A stretch of DNA of 64,000 bases, taken from Azolla caroliniana (Eukaryota > Polypodiophyta). The notes below the pieces were generated by a model that was not told where the DNA came from, did no database searches, and was given only the letters and a program-made list of their open reading frames with translations. The position numbers and the translations under genes are program-made. The stretch covers positions 9,672,001 through 9,736,000 of the forward strand of contig JBHGNT010000005.1 of the NCBI GenBank assembly GCA_043228905.1, read 5' to 3'. Positions 52,694-62,091 of this stretch are shown here, one piece after another (position 1 is the first letter of the stretch; each line of letters starts with the position of its first letter).

Positions 52694-52779
52694 TCAAACC
52701 TACAGGATTTGAACCGGTGATCCAACAACTACAACATTTCAACTATAATCCTCCGCTCTACCAACTTAGTTAAGGACGG
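52694..52779 (-). pseudogene. tRNA-Tyr-like copy 5, degenerate
   Basis: A box changed to TAACTAAGTTGG and the anticodon-stem 3' side is altered; the B box region (GGTTCAAATCC) is intact. Confidence 0.65.
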
Positions 52780-52996
52780 GTTTTGATAATGGTGTGACAT
52801 AATCATCCTAATGTTATACGATCGAGTGATATGATGACGCAACTATAGTCATGAAGTCTTAGACCTATTAAGCCAAATGTTAGCAATATGTCCACTCTTA
52901 GAATTGCATCCATACTCCAAAGTTAATAAATTGATAGTCTATCAAATGCTTAAGTAGAGCCACACAAATGATGTTTGTGATAATGTTTTAATTACA

Positions 52997-53082
52997 TCAA
53001 ACCTATCTTATTTGAACAAGTGATCTAACGATTACAACATTTCAACTATAGTCCTCCGCTCTACCAACTGAGCTAAGGATGG
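52997..53082 (-). pseudogene. tRNA-Tyr-like copy 6, degenerate
   Basis: D arm and anticodon GTA intact; acceptor (CCATCCT against AGGTTTG) and T arm have mismatches, as in copy 1. Confidence 0.65.
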
Positions 53083-53302
53083 GTTTTGATAATATCATTG
53101 TGAAATAATCTTACGAGTGTTATACGATCGAGTGATATGATGATGCAACTATAGTCATGAACTCTTAGAACTATTAAGCTAAATGTTGGCAATATGTCAA
53201 CTCTTAGAATTGCATCCATAGTTCAAAGTTAATAAAAGGGCAGTCTATCAAATGCTTAAGTAGAGTCACATAAACGATGTTTGTGATAATGTTTTGGTTA
53301 CA

Positions 53303-53387
53303 TCCATCCTACCAAATTTGAACATTGACCGCAAGATTACAACAGTTCAACTACAATCCTCCGCTCTACCAATTGAGCTAAGGTTGG
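53303..53387 (-). pseudogene. tRNA-Tyr-like copy 7, degenerate, one base shorter
   Basis: One base is missing in the T/variable region, and the T arm no longer pairs well; A box is TAGCTCAATTGG. Confidence 0.65.
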
Positions 53388-53597
53388 GTTTTGATAGTAT
53401 GGTGACATAATCTTACTAGTGTGATTCAATCGACTGATATGACGACGCAACTATAGTCATGAGCTCTTAGACCTATTAAGCTAAATATTAGCAAGATCTC
53501 AACTCTTAGAATATTATCCATACTCAAAAGTTAATGGAATGATAGGTTATCAAATAGTAAAGTAGAGTCACACAAATTATGTTTTTTTTTTATTACA

Positions 53598-53683
53598 TCC
53601 AACCTACCACATTTGAACTAGTGACCTAAGGATTACAACACTGCAACTACATTCCTCTGCTCTACCAACTGAGCTAAGGTTGG
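53598..53683 (-). pseudogene. tRNA-Tyr-like copy 8, degenerate
   Basis: Acceptor paired; intron and T stem altered (ttgcagtgttg in place of ttgaaatgttg). A poly(A) run on the tRNA strand lies just downstream. Confidence 0.65.
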
Positions 53684-53712
53684 GTTTTGATAATATTATT
53701 GTGACATAATCT

Positions 53713-54327
53713 TCCATATTGAGCTATGTTGATAATCCAAACTAATGTTATAGATTATCACCCAATCCCCTTCTTCTATCTTCCTAGGTCGAAGTTGGTG
53801 TTTTTTATCGAATCAATGTTTGTTCCGAAATCGCGCTTCTTGTTGTTGGTGCACCGCTTCCGTTACGTCTTCCGGTCTTCCGTTTAGCTGTCGTATCCGG
53901 ACCGCTAGTAGTTCTTCCCGACTCACCTCTTCCTTCCATGGTAGCACAGTCCATGTTGCAATTGCGGTTTCCGTAGGCATTAACGGAGCTTGTCCAGTCA
54001 TAAGTTTAGCTAGCATATATCCGGTCACGGAACTATGCGTTGTACGATCTACACATAGTGCATATGGAAGCATATGCGGCCAATTCTTCACCCTCCCGTC
54101 ACATGCTTTTATAAGTGCTTTTATGATTGGATAATGTCCTTGTTCGAACGTCCCGTTTGCTTCTGGATTGTATGCCGTGGTTAGTATCAGCCGCATTCCA
54201 TGTTTAGCGAAGAATTCCCAAGCTTTACTAGAGACAAGTTCTTCCCGATCTGCAATCACTTGTCCTACGCACCCATACCTGCAGAACAATTCTTCCAGGA
54301 GAAATTGGCATGTTCTCGAACATGAAT
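53713..54327 (-). pseudogene. Gypsy integrase fragment embedded in the tRNA-like array
   Basis: Minus-strand fragment of the same family as X pol: CQFLLEELFCRYGCVGQVIADREELVSSKA, FFAKHGMRLILTTAYNPEANGTFEQGH, KNWPHMLPYALCVDRTTHSSVTGYM, LPWKEEVSREELLAVRIRQL, ending QEARFRNKH. One open frame (54343-53813), without stops, but lacking LTRs and the rest of pol. It replaces about 200 bp of an array unit instead of interrupting it cleanly. Confidence 0.88.
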
Positions 54328-54419
54328 TACATCCATACTCCAAAGTTAATGAAACGATAGTTGATCAAATGCTTAAGTAGAGTCACACAAATGATGTTTG
54401 TGATAATGTTCTGATTACA

Positions 54420-54505
54420 TCCAACCTACCGGATTTGAACCAGTGACAAAAGGATTACAACATTTCAACTACAATCCTCTGATCTACCAACTGAGCTAAG
54501 GTTGG
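54420..54505 (-). tRNA. tRNA-Tyr(GUA)-like copy 9, with intron
   Basis: Acceptor and T arm perfectly paired, anticodon GTA with 13-nt intron; a single D-stem mismatch (GATC for GAGC). One of the best preserved. Confidence 0.72.
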
Positions 54506-54725
54506 GTTTTGATAATATCATTGTGACATAATCATAATAGTGTTATACCATCGAGTGATATGATGACACAACTATAGTCATGAGCTCTTAGACCTATTAA
54601 GCTAAATATTGGCAAGATCTAAACTGTTTGAATATCATCCATACTCCAAAGTTAATGCAATGCTAGTTTATCAAATAGTAAAGTAGAGTCACACAAATGA
54701 TGTTTGTGATAATGTTTTGATTACA

Positions 54726-54815
54726 TCCAACTTACCGGATTTGAACCAGTGACCTAAGGATTACACTCAACATTTCAACTACAATCCTCCGCTCTACCAA
54801 CTGAGCTAAGGTTGG
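54726..54815 (-). tRNA. tRNA-Tyr(GUA)-like copy 10, intron enlarged by 4 nt
   Basis: D and T arms perfect, one acceptor mismatch; four extra bases (on the plus strand ctca) lie in the intron, making it 17 nt. Confidence 0.7.
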
Positions 54816-55034
54816 TTTTGATCATATTATTGTGACATAATCTAACTAGTATGAATTATTTGAGTAATATGACGATGCAACTATAGTCATGCGCTCTTAG
54901 ACCTACTAAGCTAAATGTTGGCAAGATCTCAAGTCTTAAAATAGCATCCATACTCCAAAGTTAATGAAATGATAGTTTATCAAATAGAAAAGTAGAGTCA
55001 CACAAATGATGTTTGTGATAATGTTTTGATTACA

Positions 55035-55120
55035 TCCAACCTACAGAGTTTGAACTAGTGACCTAAGGATTACAACATTTCAACTACACTCCTCCACTCT
55101 ACCAATTGAGCTAAGGTTGG
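55035..55120 (-). pseudogene. tRNA-Tyr-like copy 11, degenerate
   Basis: A box TAGCTCAATTGG, D stem 3' side GAGT, T arm altered; acceptor paired. Confidence 0.65.
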
Positions 55121-55282
55121 GTTTTGATAGTGACATAATCTGCTAGTGTTATACTATCGATTGATATGATGACGCAACTATAGCCATGAGCTCTTAGACC
55201 TATTAAGCTAAATGTTGGCAAGATCTCAACTCTTAAAATAGCATCCATACTCCAAAGTTAATGAAATGATAGTTTATCAAAT

Positions 55283-55339
55283 AAAGGATTACACCATTGC
55301 AAATATAGTCCTCCGCTCTACCAACTGAGCTAAGGTTGG
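55283..55339 (-). pseudogene. tRNA-Tyr-like copy 12, truncated
   Basis: Only the 5' part through the intron is left; the T arm, B box and 3' acceptor strand are gone. The spacer word tatcaaata runs straight into aaggatta. Confidence 0.75.
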
Positions 55340-55559
55340 GTTTTGATAATATCATTGTGACATAATCTAACTAGTATGATTCGTTCGTGTAATATGATGA
55401 CGCCACTATAGTCTTGTGCTCCTAGACCAATTAAGGTAAATGTTGGAAAGATTTTAACTATTAGAATTGCATCCATATTCCAAAGTTAATGAAATTATAG
55501 TTTATGAAATGGTAAAGTAGAGTCACATAAATGATGTTTGTGATAATGTTTTAATTACA

Positions 55560-55645
55560 TCTAACCTACCAGATTTGAACGAGTGATCTAACGATTACAA
55601 CATTTCAACTACAACCCTCCACTTTACCAACTGAGCTAAGGTTGG
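55560..55645 (-). pseudogene. tRNA-Tyr-like copy 13, degenerate
   Basis: Acceptor has one mismatch, D stem 3' side is AAGT, T stem altered; anticodon GTA present. Confidence 0.65.
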
Positions 55646-55887
55646 GTTTTGATAATATTATTGTGACATAATCTTAATAGTGTGATTTTATCGACTGATA
55701 TGACAACGCAAATATATTCATGCGCTCTTAGACCGACTAAGTTAAATGTTGGGAAGATTTGAAGTCTTAAAATAGCATCCATACTCCAAAGTTAACGAAA
55801 TGATAGTTTATCAAATAGTAAAGTAGAGTGATAGTTTATCAAATAGTAAAGTAGAGTCACAGAAATGATGTTTGTGATAATGTTTTG

Positions 55888-55972
55888 ATATACTACCAGA
55901 TTTGAACCAGTAACCTAAGGATAACAACATTTGAACTACAATCCTCTGCTCTACCAATTGAGCTAAGGTTGG
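55888..55972 (-). pseudogene. tRNA-Tyr-like copy 14, 3' acceptor strand lost
   Basis: The 3' acceptor strand is replaced (agtatat on the tRNA strand); D arm, anticodon and T arm remain. Just before it, a 28-bp piece (gatagtttatcaaatagtaaagtagagt) is duplicated in the spacer. Confidence 0.65.
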
Positions 55973-56040
55973 GTTTTGATAATATCATTGTGAAACAATC
56001 TAGTATGATTCGTTCGAGTAATATGACGACGTTATCGTGA

Positions 56041-56905
56041 TGTTTCTACCACAGTGTCAAACCACTGTCGAAAAGAAGCAAAATAGTAGTTTAAATAAAC
56101 TTGTATTGTGAAGTGAACTTTATTGGTAGCAAAAATACTCTTTCATTTTTCCAAAGATAATTCCTTATAAATAAAAGGTCAATGGATTGAACCTTACAAT
56201 AAATAATGATGAATATTAAGTTAGAGGCGGTTTTCAAAAGTAGAAAAAAGTAGAGAAAAAGCCCAAGGGCTCCACTATATATAAAGAGGTTATATCACGT
56301 GTGTCCACGACATCTTTTATAAACCCCTTATACGTATATTTTTTGCTATTTTAGATACCCTTCTATAAAAATTGGTTAATAAAAATACCCCTTAGTGTCA
56401 ATATATACTTTGAAAACAACTCATTTTAAATGCCCTTACATAGAAAACACATGTGTGTATATATAAACATATTGTGTAGTATTGCATGTGCTCATATGTG
56501 TGTATTGTATAACATGTATGTATTATATTGTATTCCATGTTTATTTACTTATGTATTGTATTGTATGTGTTGTATATCTTAGATGTATGGCATGTGTGTA
56601 TGTATCTATGTGTTATGCATATGCAACCTCTAAAGTTAATGGATGTAGTTTGTTCCTACTCTAACTTATCCCATTATGGGTAGGGAATTACTCTTTTAGA
56701 ATCGAGTCTTGATATTGCCTAAGGATTTATTGTATAATACAAGTGCTTTAAAGATAATTAAATCAAGATAGATAATGCAAAAACCTAAAGTATATAATTG
56801 ACAATAGATTTCCTCATACTTAGTATATACTCACGGTGAACCTCCTCTTAAACTTATTGCAAGGTATGATTAATTGTCTCTTTTGACAACCTTTCAATTA
56901 CATGC
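56041..56905. other. Unassigned left part of the 4.86-kb insertion
   Basis: AT-rich non-coding DNA. A short tgtattgta-type repeat tract lies at about 56450-56620. The phrase ccactatatataaagaggtt near 56271 could be a TATA region. Confidence 0.35.
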
Positions 56906-57226
56906 TTACCAACATGATGAAGGGCAAATAGGTGCTATAAAGTTTTCATCTATCCTTGCAGCAATATAGGATTGATATTTCAAAATGTCTTCTACATCTT
57001 CCGACATTGGATGAACCCAATTGTAGTACCAAAACAAAGTTAATATGTGGAACATAATCTTCTTTGTGGCAAAGTCTGTTTTAGATTTTCTGATATATTT
57101 GATGAGCCCAATGGTTGATTCCAATAATAACTCATCTGAAGAGTCTGAGAATTTTGAACATGTGGAAAAAACTTTTTCACACATTTGTTTTGGAGACATT
57201 TTGCTTCTATGCTTGAAGCCGCTCAC
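56906..57226 (-). CDS. Hypothetical 106-aa ORF
   Basis: Begins MSGFKHRSKMSPKQMCEKVFSTCSKF and contains IGLIKYIRKSKTDFATKKIMFHILTLFWYYNW. Not recognised. It lies inside the 4.86-kb insertion, outside the microsatellite, with ordinary amino-acid composition, and could be a captured exon or chance. Confidence 0.25.
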   Translation of the reverse strand: MSGFKHRSKMSPKQMCEKVFSTCSKFSDSSDELLLESTIGLIKYIRKSKTDFATKKIMFHILTLFWYYNWVHPMSEDVEDILKYQSYIAARIDENFIAPICPSSCW

Positions 57227-57585
57227 TCATTGTTGATGAGGTCATTTGTACTTTCTCTAGTAGTAATATGTGAACTTTAGGATTGTAACATTCATTATGT
57301 ATATCATTGTTCATAATCAAACAAATAAAACATTTGGACAAATCAACCATCCCTTTTTTCTCTTAAAAAATACTTGCTAAAAAATTAGGCTCTTCTTTGC
57401 TTAAAAATGGCAACTTGTAAGGGCACATCAAGTCATTAGGCTTCACATCTGAGTGTCTCCACAATCACTTATGTATGTTTCAATCTAGCATCTCAAACCT
57501 TAGTATCGATGCCACTACTTTTCTGGTTTTGGGCATCGATACATTCAGTTTTCCAATATCCATTGATGAAGGACTACAAGATTGA

Positions 57586-57769
57586 AGAGAATTGTCAATA
57601 CCTGAGCTATAGAGAGCTTGAAAACCTTAATTTTTGACAGCTTGTTTGGAGCACCACCAGTAACTTTGGCCACTCTGAGAAGAGCTAACTCAGCCTTCAG
57701 TTCTTTCAACTAGTTCTGAAGCTCAGGCTTGCTGTTAGATCGCAACTCATGAACCTTGATCTTAACCAT
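57586..57769 (-). pseudogene. RPL35: Ribosomal protein uL29 (RPL35) pseudogene, 5' half
   Basis: Minus strand from an ATG at 57769: MVKIKVHELRSNSKPELQN, a TAG stop, then [39 protein letters not shown]. This is the conserved N-terminal half of eukaryotic uL29/RPL35, a large-subunit ribosomal protein of about 123 residues. Homology ends at AQVLT and changes to unrelated sequence, which may be an intron boundary or a capture breakpoint. The in-frame stop (probably CAG/CAA to TAG) and truncation show it is not functional. A GCAGCAGCC leader directly precedes the ATG, so some 5' UTR was captured as well. Confidence 0.85.
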
Positions 57770-57839
57770 GGCTGCTGCGAAGCAAAGATGTGTGTCTTCT
57801 TCTTCCTCTTCGCGAGAGAGACACTGTGACTCTCTCTCC

Positions 57840-58057
57840 ATATATGAATGTACATGTGTGTATGCATATGCAATGTCTGTATGTGTGTGTGTGTGTATGC
57901 ATATATGCATATGTCAATGTACATGATTCAATGTGTAGGATGTGTGATTGTAACATGTGCATAATATTTATGTATATATCTAATGTGTGTATGTGTATGT
58001 ATATGCAGCAATGTATAAATGAATATATGTGCATGCACATATCTCCATATGGTATGT

Positions 58058-58098
<41 letters not shown>

Positions 58099-59067
58099 CA
58101 TAAATGCAACATTTCCGGTGCTATACCTTAAACCCCTCGGTCACCCTTCCTTTAGGTTTGAATGTACATGATTCAATGTGTATGGATGTGTGATTGCAAT
58201 ATGTGCATAATATTTATGTATATATGTACTATTTAGTGTATGTATGAATATATGTATGTACATGTATGAATGTACATATGCATATATATCTAATATGTGG
58301 AACGTGTATGTATGTATGTGTATGGATTTATGTTTGTAAAACTTATATATGTATCATTGTAGGCATATGTACATATATACATGCCGCAATGTATGAATGA
58401 AGATATTTATGTCCATGTACGAATGTAGATATGTGTATGCATATATACATATGTCAATGTACACGATTCAATGTGTATGGACGAGTAATTGTAATATGTG
58501 CATGATATCTATGTATATATCTAATGTATGTATGTGTAATTATATATGCACTATTATAGCGTGTATGACCATGTATGTGTGTGTGTATGTGATGATATGT
58601 ATGTACATACGTAATGTATGTATGTATGTGTATGCATGTATATAATGTATGTATATGTGTATGGATGTATGTTTGTAAAATTTATATGTGCAACATTGTA
58701 GGCATATGTACGTATATACATGTTGCAATGTATAAATAAATAAATGTATGTACATGTACATGTACAAATGTACATATGTGTATATATGTAGTATGTAATG
58801 TATGTATAATTTCGGGGTATTTTCGTGTTTAGTATGTGCATGGCTCATATAAGGGTGTATGCTTACGATATACACATAATATATATGCATATGTCCAATG
58901 TATGTGGAAGTATACATATATCCAATGTGTGTGTATGTATATTGTATGCATATATATAGAATATGTATGTACATATGTAATGTATGTATGTGTGTGCATA
59001 TATGCATATGTCAATGTGCATGGATGTGTGTTTGTAATATGTATGTATATATTTAATGTATGTATGT

Positions 59068-59111
<44 letters not shown>

Positions 59112-59850
59112 GTATATGGTGATATTTATGTAAATGTATGTATGTATGTGTATATATGTATGTATAATTTTGGGATATTTTCATGCTTAGTATATGTATG
59201 GCTCGTATACGGATGTATGTTTGTAACATGTATATATATATTTGATGTATGTGTAAGTATACATATAATGATATATCTAATGTGTGTGTATATATGTAAT
59301 CATTGTAGTTTGTATGGTTCTGTATAATCTCTATATATGGTGATACGTGGAATATGTATGTGCATATGTAATATATCTAGTATGTATATATGTAATGTAT
59401 GTATGTATGTGTATGTAAATTTGTTTATTGTGTAAATATGTATGGATTATATGATATGTAATATCTAATTTATTTATGTGCATGTGTTGTGTGTGTGTGT
59501 AATATATGTAACTTGTTTGTATGTGTGAAAATCTGTAAGACATATAATATGTAATCTTCTGTATTAATATTTATGTGTGTGTGTGTGTGTGTGTATATTA
59601 TGTAATTTATTTATTTATGAATATTTTTTGTGTTTGGTATGTATACATATACGCATTTGTATATAATTGTGTGTATAATGATATATGTGTGTAATATGTA
59701 ATATATAAAATATGTTTGTAAGAATGTGTAGTATATATGTATGCACATATATATATATGGCTGATCATACATACATACATATACATGCATACATACATAC
59801 ACATACACATGTGTGTATGTATATGTATGTATGTATGCATGAAAGAATGT
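57840..59850. repeat. TG/TATG-rich microsatellite region
   Basis: About 2 kb composed largely of (TG)n, (TATG)n and tatgtatatgt words, with pure TG runs at 58060-58092, 59070-59097 and 59576-59593. Local segmental repeats are visible: catgattcaatgtgtagga recurs near 57923, 58169 and 58468. The many open frames here, on both strands, are low-complexity (Tyr/Met/Val/His/Thr) and are not genes. Confidence 0.9.
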
Positions 59851-60333
59851 ATGTATAATAGCTACTCCAAATTTGACTATTGTTTGCATAATAATTCTTT
59901 ATTATTTCATTAAAATATCTAATATTTCATGGGTTTACGTAATTTTTTTTCTAGTATAATTGATAATACCCTTATGTAAATATATATTTCAAATATTTAT
60001 TAATACCCTTATATATATACATTCTGTACCTCAATGGCTAATTTAAACCCCTTTTGATGAACTCATGTGCTATCATACAAGAAGAAGCACGCGTGGATAT
60101 GAAGAGCATAGTAGAGAAAAAAGCTCATAATTTCCTCCTCAGATGTCCAAATTAGAAATGAAAAGATACATAAGAAAGCTAACCCAAAGAGCTTTCCATG
60201 AATATCTTGCATGTGAAATTTGGGGCTAGAAAACAGAAATAGTGAGGAATCCGAAAACTCAACTCATATAGACAAGTTTTTTTTTAGGGGAAAAAGGCAA
60301 GGAATCCGAATCCGAACTTTCTTGTCTTACATT

Positions 60334-60830
60334 AAATCTTGCTTGTGTGTTCGTGCGACTTGTGGCAAGGGAGCGTTCGGGCTAGCCCATGCACCTCTCC
60401 TTTCACAAAGGCGTTCGAAATCATGTCTTGCGTGTTAGTGTAAATCTTGCTTGTGTGTTCGTGCGACTTGTGGCAAGGGAGCATTTGGGCTTGCCCATGC
60501 ACCTCTCCTTTCACAAAGGCGTTCGAATTTGTGTCTCTCGTGTGTAAACCTTGCTTGTGTGTTCACGTGTCTTGTAACAAGGGAGCGTTCGGGCTTGCCC
60601 ATGCACCTCTCTTTTCACAAAGGCATTCAAAACTTTGTCTCTTGTGTGTGTAAGTAATCCTTTTCCTCGTGTGTCCGTGTGTAAGCATTCCTCACGTGCA
60701 TTCATTCGCCTTGTGACTAGAGGGTTGATTCGGCCTTCCCCATGCACCTCTTCTTTTCACAAACACATTCGAATACGTGTGCCTTGTTTGTGTAAGCCTT
60801 CCTTCTGTTGTGCGTGTGAGCCCTATTTCC
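60334..60830 (+). repeat. ~105-bp tandem repeats, 4-5 copies
   Basis: Units begin near 60334, 60442, 60546 and 60653, with a weaker fifth at about 60790. Each holds cttgcttgtgtgttc, cttgtggcaagggagcgttcgg, cccatgcacctctcctttcac and aaggcgttcgaa. The first three are highly similar and later ones diverge. Open frames in them follow the period. Confidence 0.88.
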
Positions 60831-60894
60831 TTCCCGTCCATAACCCCGGTGGTTCCGCCTCACGATCCACACATAGTAACGGATTTTCACGATA

Positions 60895-61094
60895 ATGCCA
60901 CTATAGTCTTGTGCTCCTAGACCAATTAAGCTAAATGTTGGCAAGATCTCAAGTCTTACAATAGCATCCATACTCCAAAGTTAATGAAATTATAGTTTAT
61001 GAAATGGTAAAGTAGAATCACACAAATTATGTTTGTGATAATGTTTTTATTACATCTAACCTACGGGATTTGAAATAATAACCTAAGCCATAAT
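60895..61094 (-). repeat. Displaced part of the tRNA-Tyr-like array
   Basis: Resumes the array unit after the 4.86-kb insertion: atgccactatagtcttgtgctcc, gctaaatgttggcaagatctc, gcatccatactccaaagttaatg. A 15th tRNA-like copy begins at 61056 (ctaacctacgggatttgaaa) and is cut after the T arm at about 61088. Confidence 0.85.
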
Positions 61095-61434
61095 GAAAGG
61101 TTGGATCGGTAGGCCGTTAGAGGCCTACGATCCTAGCCTAGTAGATATGCATGTTTTTGGGAGTTTGTATCATAGCTCGGTACGAGCATTGATGTACTAG
61201 TCAGTACTTCAGTGAGTCCTTTATGGACTTGTATAAATAGTGCTCAGAGAACACATTTCCATGTACAAAGTTTTTACAAAGTATTTTGAAATATAGTTTT
61301 TGTGTGTTCTACCCTCTTTGTCTCTCCTGCATACTCTATGTGTTTCAAGCTTTCCATTAAACCTTCATTCTGTTTTCTGTTCCTATCTGATAGAACCGGT
61401 TGTGTCTACAAGCTTCCGCACGCTATGTTTACAT
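61095..61434 (+). repeat. Copia LTR fragment, C2/C3 family
   Basis: Matches the 3' two thirds of the C3 LTR: gggagttt..tagctcggtacgagcattgatgtact, gtcagtacttcagtgagtcctttatggacttgtataaatagtgctcag, ending cttccgcacgctatgtttaca. TATA box gtataaatag near 61230. The start is ragged. Confidence 0.72.
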
Positions 61435-61439
61435 AACAT

Positions 61440-62091
61440 TTATAACCATTCTACTTGTCCGAGTAGTCGACCAAGATACACTTCTCGGCTTTGGCGTCTA
61501 GCTTCCTCCACTTCTCCTTCGGCACATGCACGTAGTCGATGCTACTAAACACCTCAAGTGTCCCAAATTTGGTATCTTTTCGAAGTACAACTCATGTGGT
61601 GACACTCCTCCATTTGTAAATGTCCGATTCTAAAGGTAGACGGCTGTCCGAACCACTTCGGCCCAGTAAAACTTCAGCATATGCTTTTCTTCAAGCATCA
61701 CCCATGCCACCTCCTCTATCATCCAGTTCTTCCGTTCGGCCACACCGTGCTTCTCTGGTGTGTATCTGCAAGAGAATTCCTGTCAAATCCCTTCCTTTTA
61801 GAGATAACTCGTGAACTGGTCAGAAAAGTACACCTTTCTGCCATCAAACCTTAGGCACTCGATCTTCCTTCCGGTTTCCCTTTCGGCAAGGCACTTCCCC
61901 TTTAGGAAACAGGAGAAGACTTAGCTCTTCTTTGCGATCAAGCACGCCCAAGTCTACCGAGTGTAGTCATCGATGATAGTTACAAAGTAACAGCTTCCTC
62001 CAATGCTCACGTTCTATGCCGGTCCCCATACATTTGAATGGATTAAGTCAAGATGATTCCGACGCCAATTTCGTTCATTGGGGAATGGAAG
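61440..62091 (-). pseudogene. C6 integrase, degraded
   Basis: Minus-strand copia integrase in several frames: PFPNERNWRRNHLDLIHSNVWGPA, SYFVTIIDD-like, KKSLVFSCFLKGKCLAE, then a LQIHTREARCGRTEELDD-like region, and FGSIDYVHVPKEKWRKLDAKAEKCIL near the left end. Many stops. Confidence 0.7.

Larger units (their letters stand above)
51452..56032 (-). repeat. Tandem array of ~304-bp units each carrying a tRNA-Tyr(GUA)-like gene
   Basis: Copies begin at 51478, 51782, 52085, 52388, 52695, 52998, 53304, 53599, 54421, 54727, 55036, about 55283 (truncated), 55561 and 55888. Complete neighbours are 295-309 bp apart. Each unit is a tRNA-like block (about 86 bp, minus strand) plus a conserved spacer (gagtcacacaaatgatgttt, catgagctcttagacctatt, gcatccatactccaaagtta). 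Units differ from each other at many positions, so amplification is old. The array continues as a fragment at 60895-61088 behind a 4.86-kb insertion. Confidence 0.92.
56033..60894 (+). mobile_element. 4.86-kb insertion with LTR-like ends in the tRNA-like array
   Basis: Left end TATCGTGATG, right end TTTTCACGATA, an 8-base inverted repeat (TATCGTGA/TCACGATA) resembling the TGTCGTGA...CGACA ends of the type A/B LTRs. The box gtccataaccccggtggt lies about 60 bases before the right end, as in those LTRs. Flanks are acgt (left) and atgc (right), and the array unit is continuous across it (gacgac / ccactatagtc). No pol or gag is visible. It may be a very large solo LTR or a non-autonomous element; orientation (+) is inferred from the box. 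Confidence 0.55.

Noticed and set aside
51452-56032. CRISPR-like repeat-spacer layout
   Set aside because: The ~304-bp units are similar over their whole length, the conserved block folds as a tRNA, and the genome is a plant.
57700-59890. Many ORFs of 60-163 aa on both strands (for example 58836-59327 and 58540-59007)
   Set aside because: They are translations of TG/TATG microsatellite: repetitive Tyr/Val/Met/Cys or Thr/His/Ile, overlapping in all frames, with no start context or domain.
56033-60894. Interpretation of the insertion as a Pack-MULE or Helitron
   Set aside because: No 9-bp TSD or long TIR for a MULE, no TC...CTRR end with hairpin for a Helitron; the ends and the ccccggtggtt box fit the LTR lineage better, though this is not proven.
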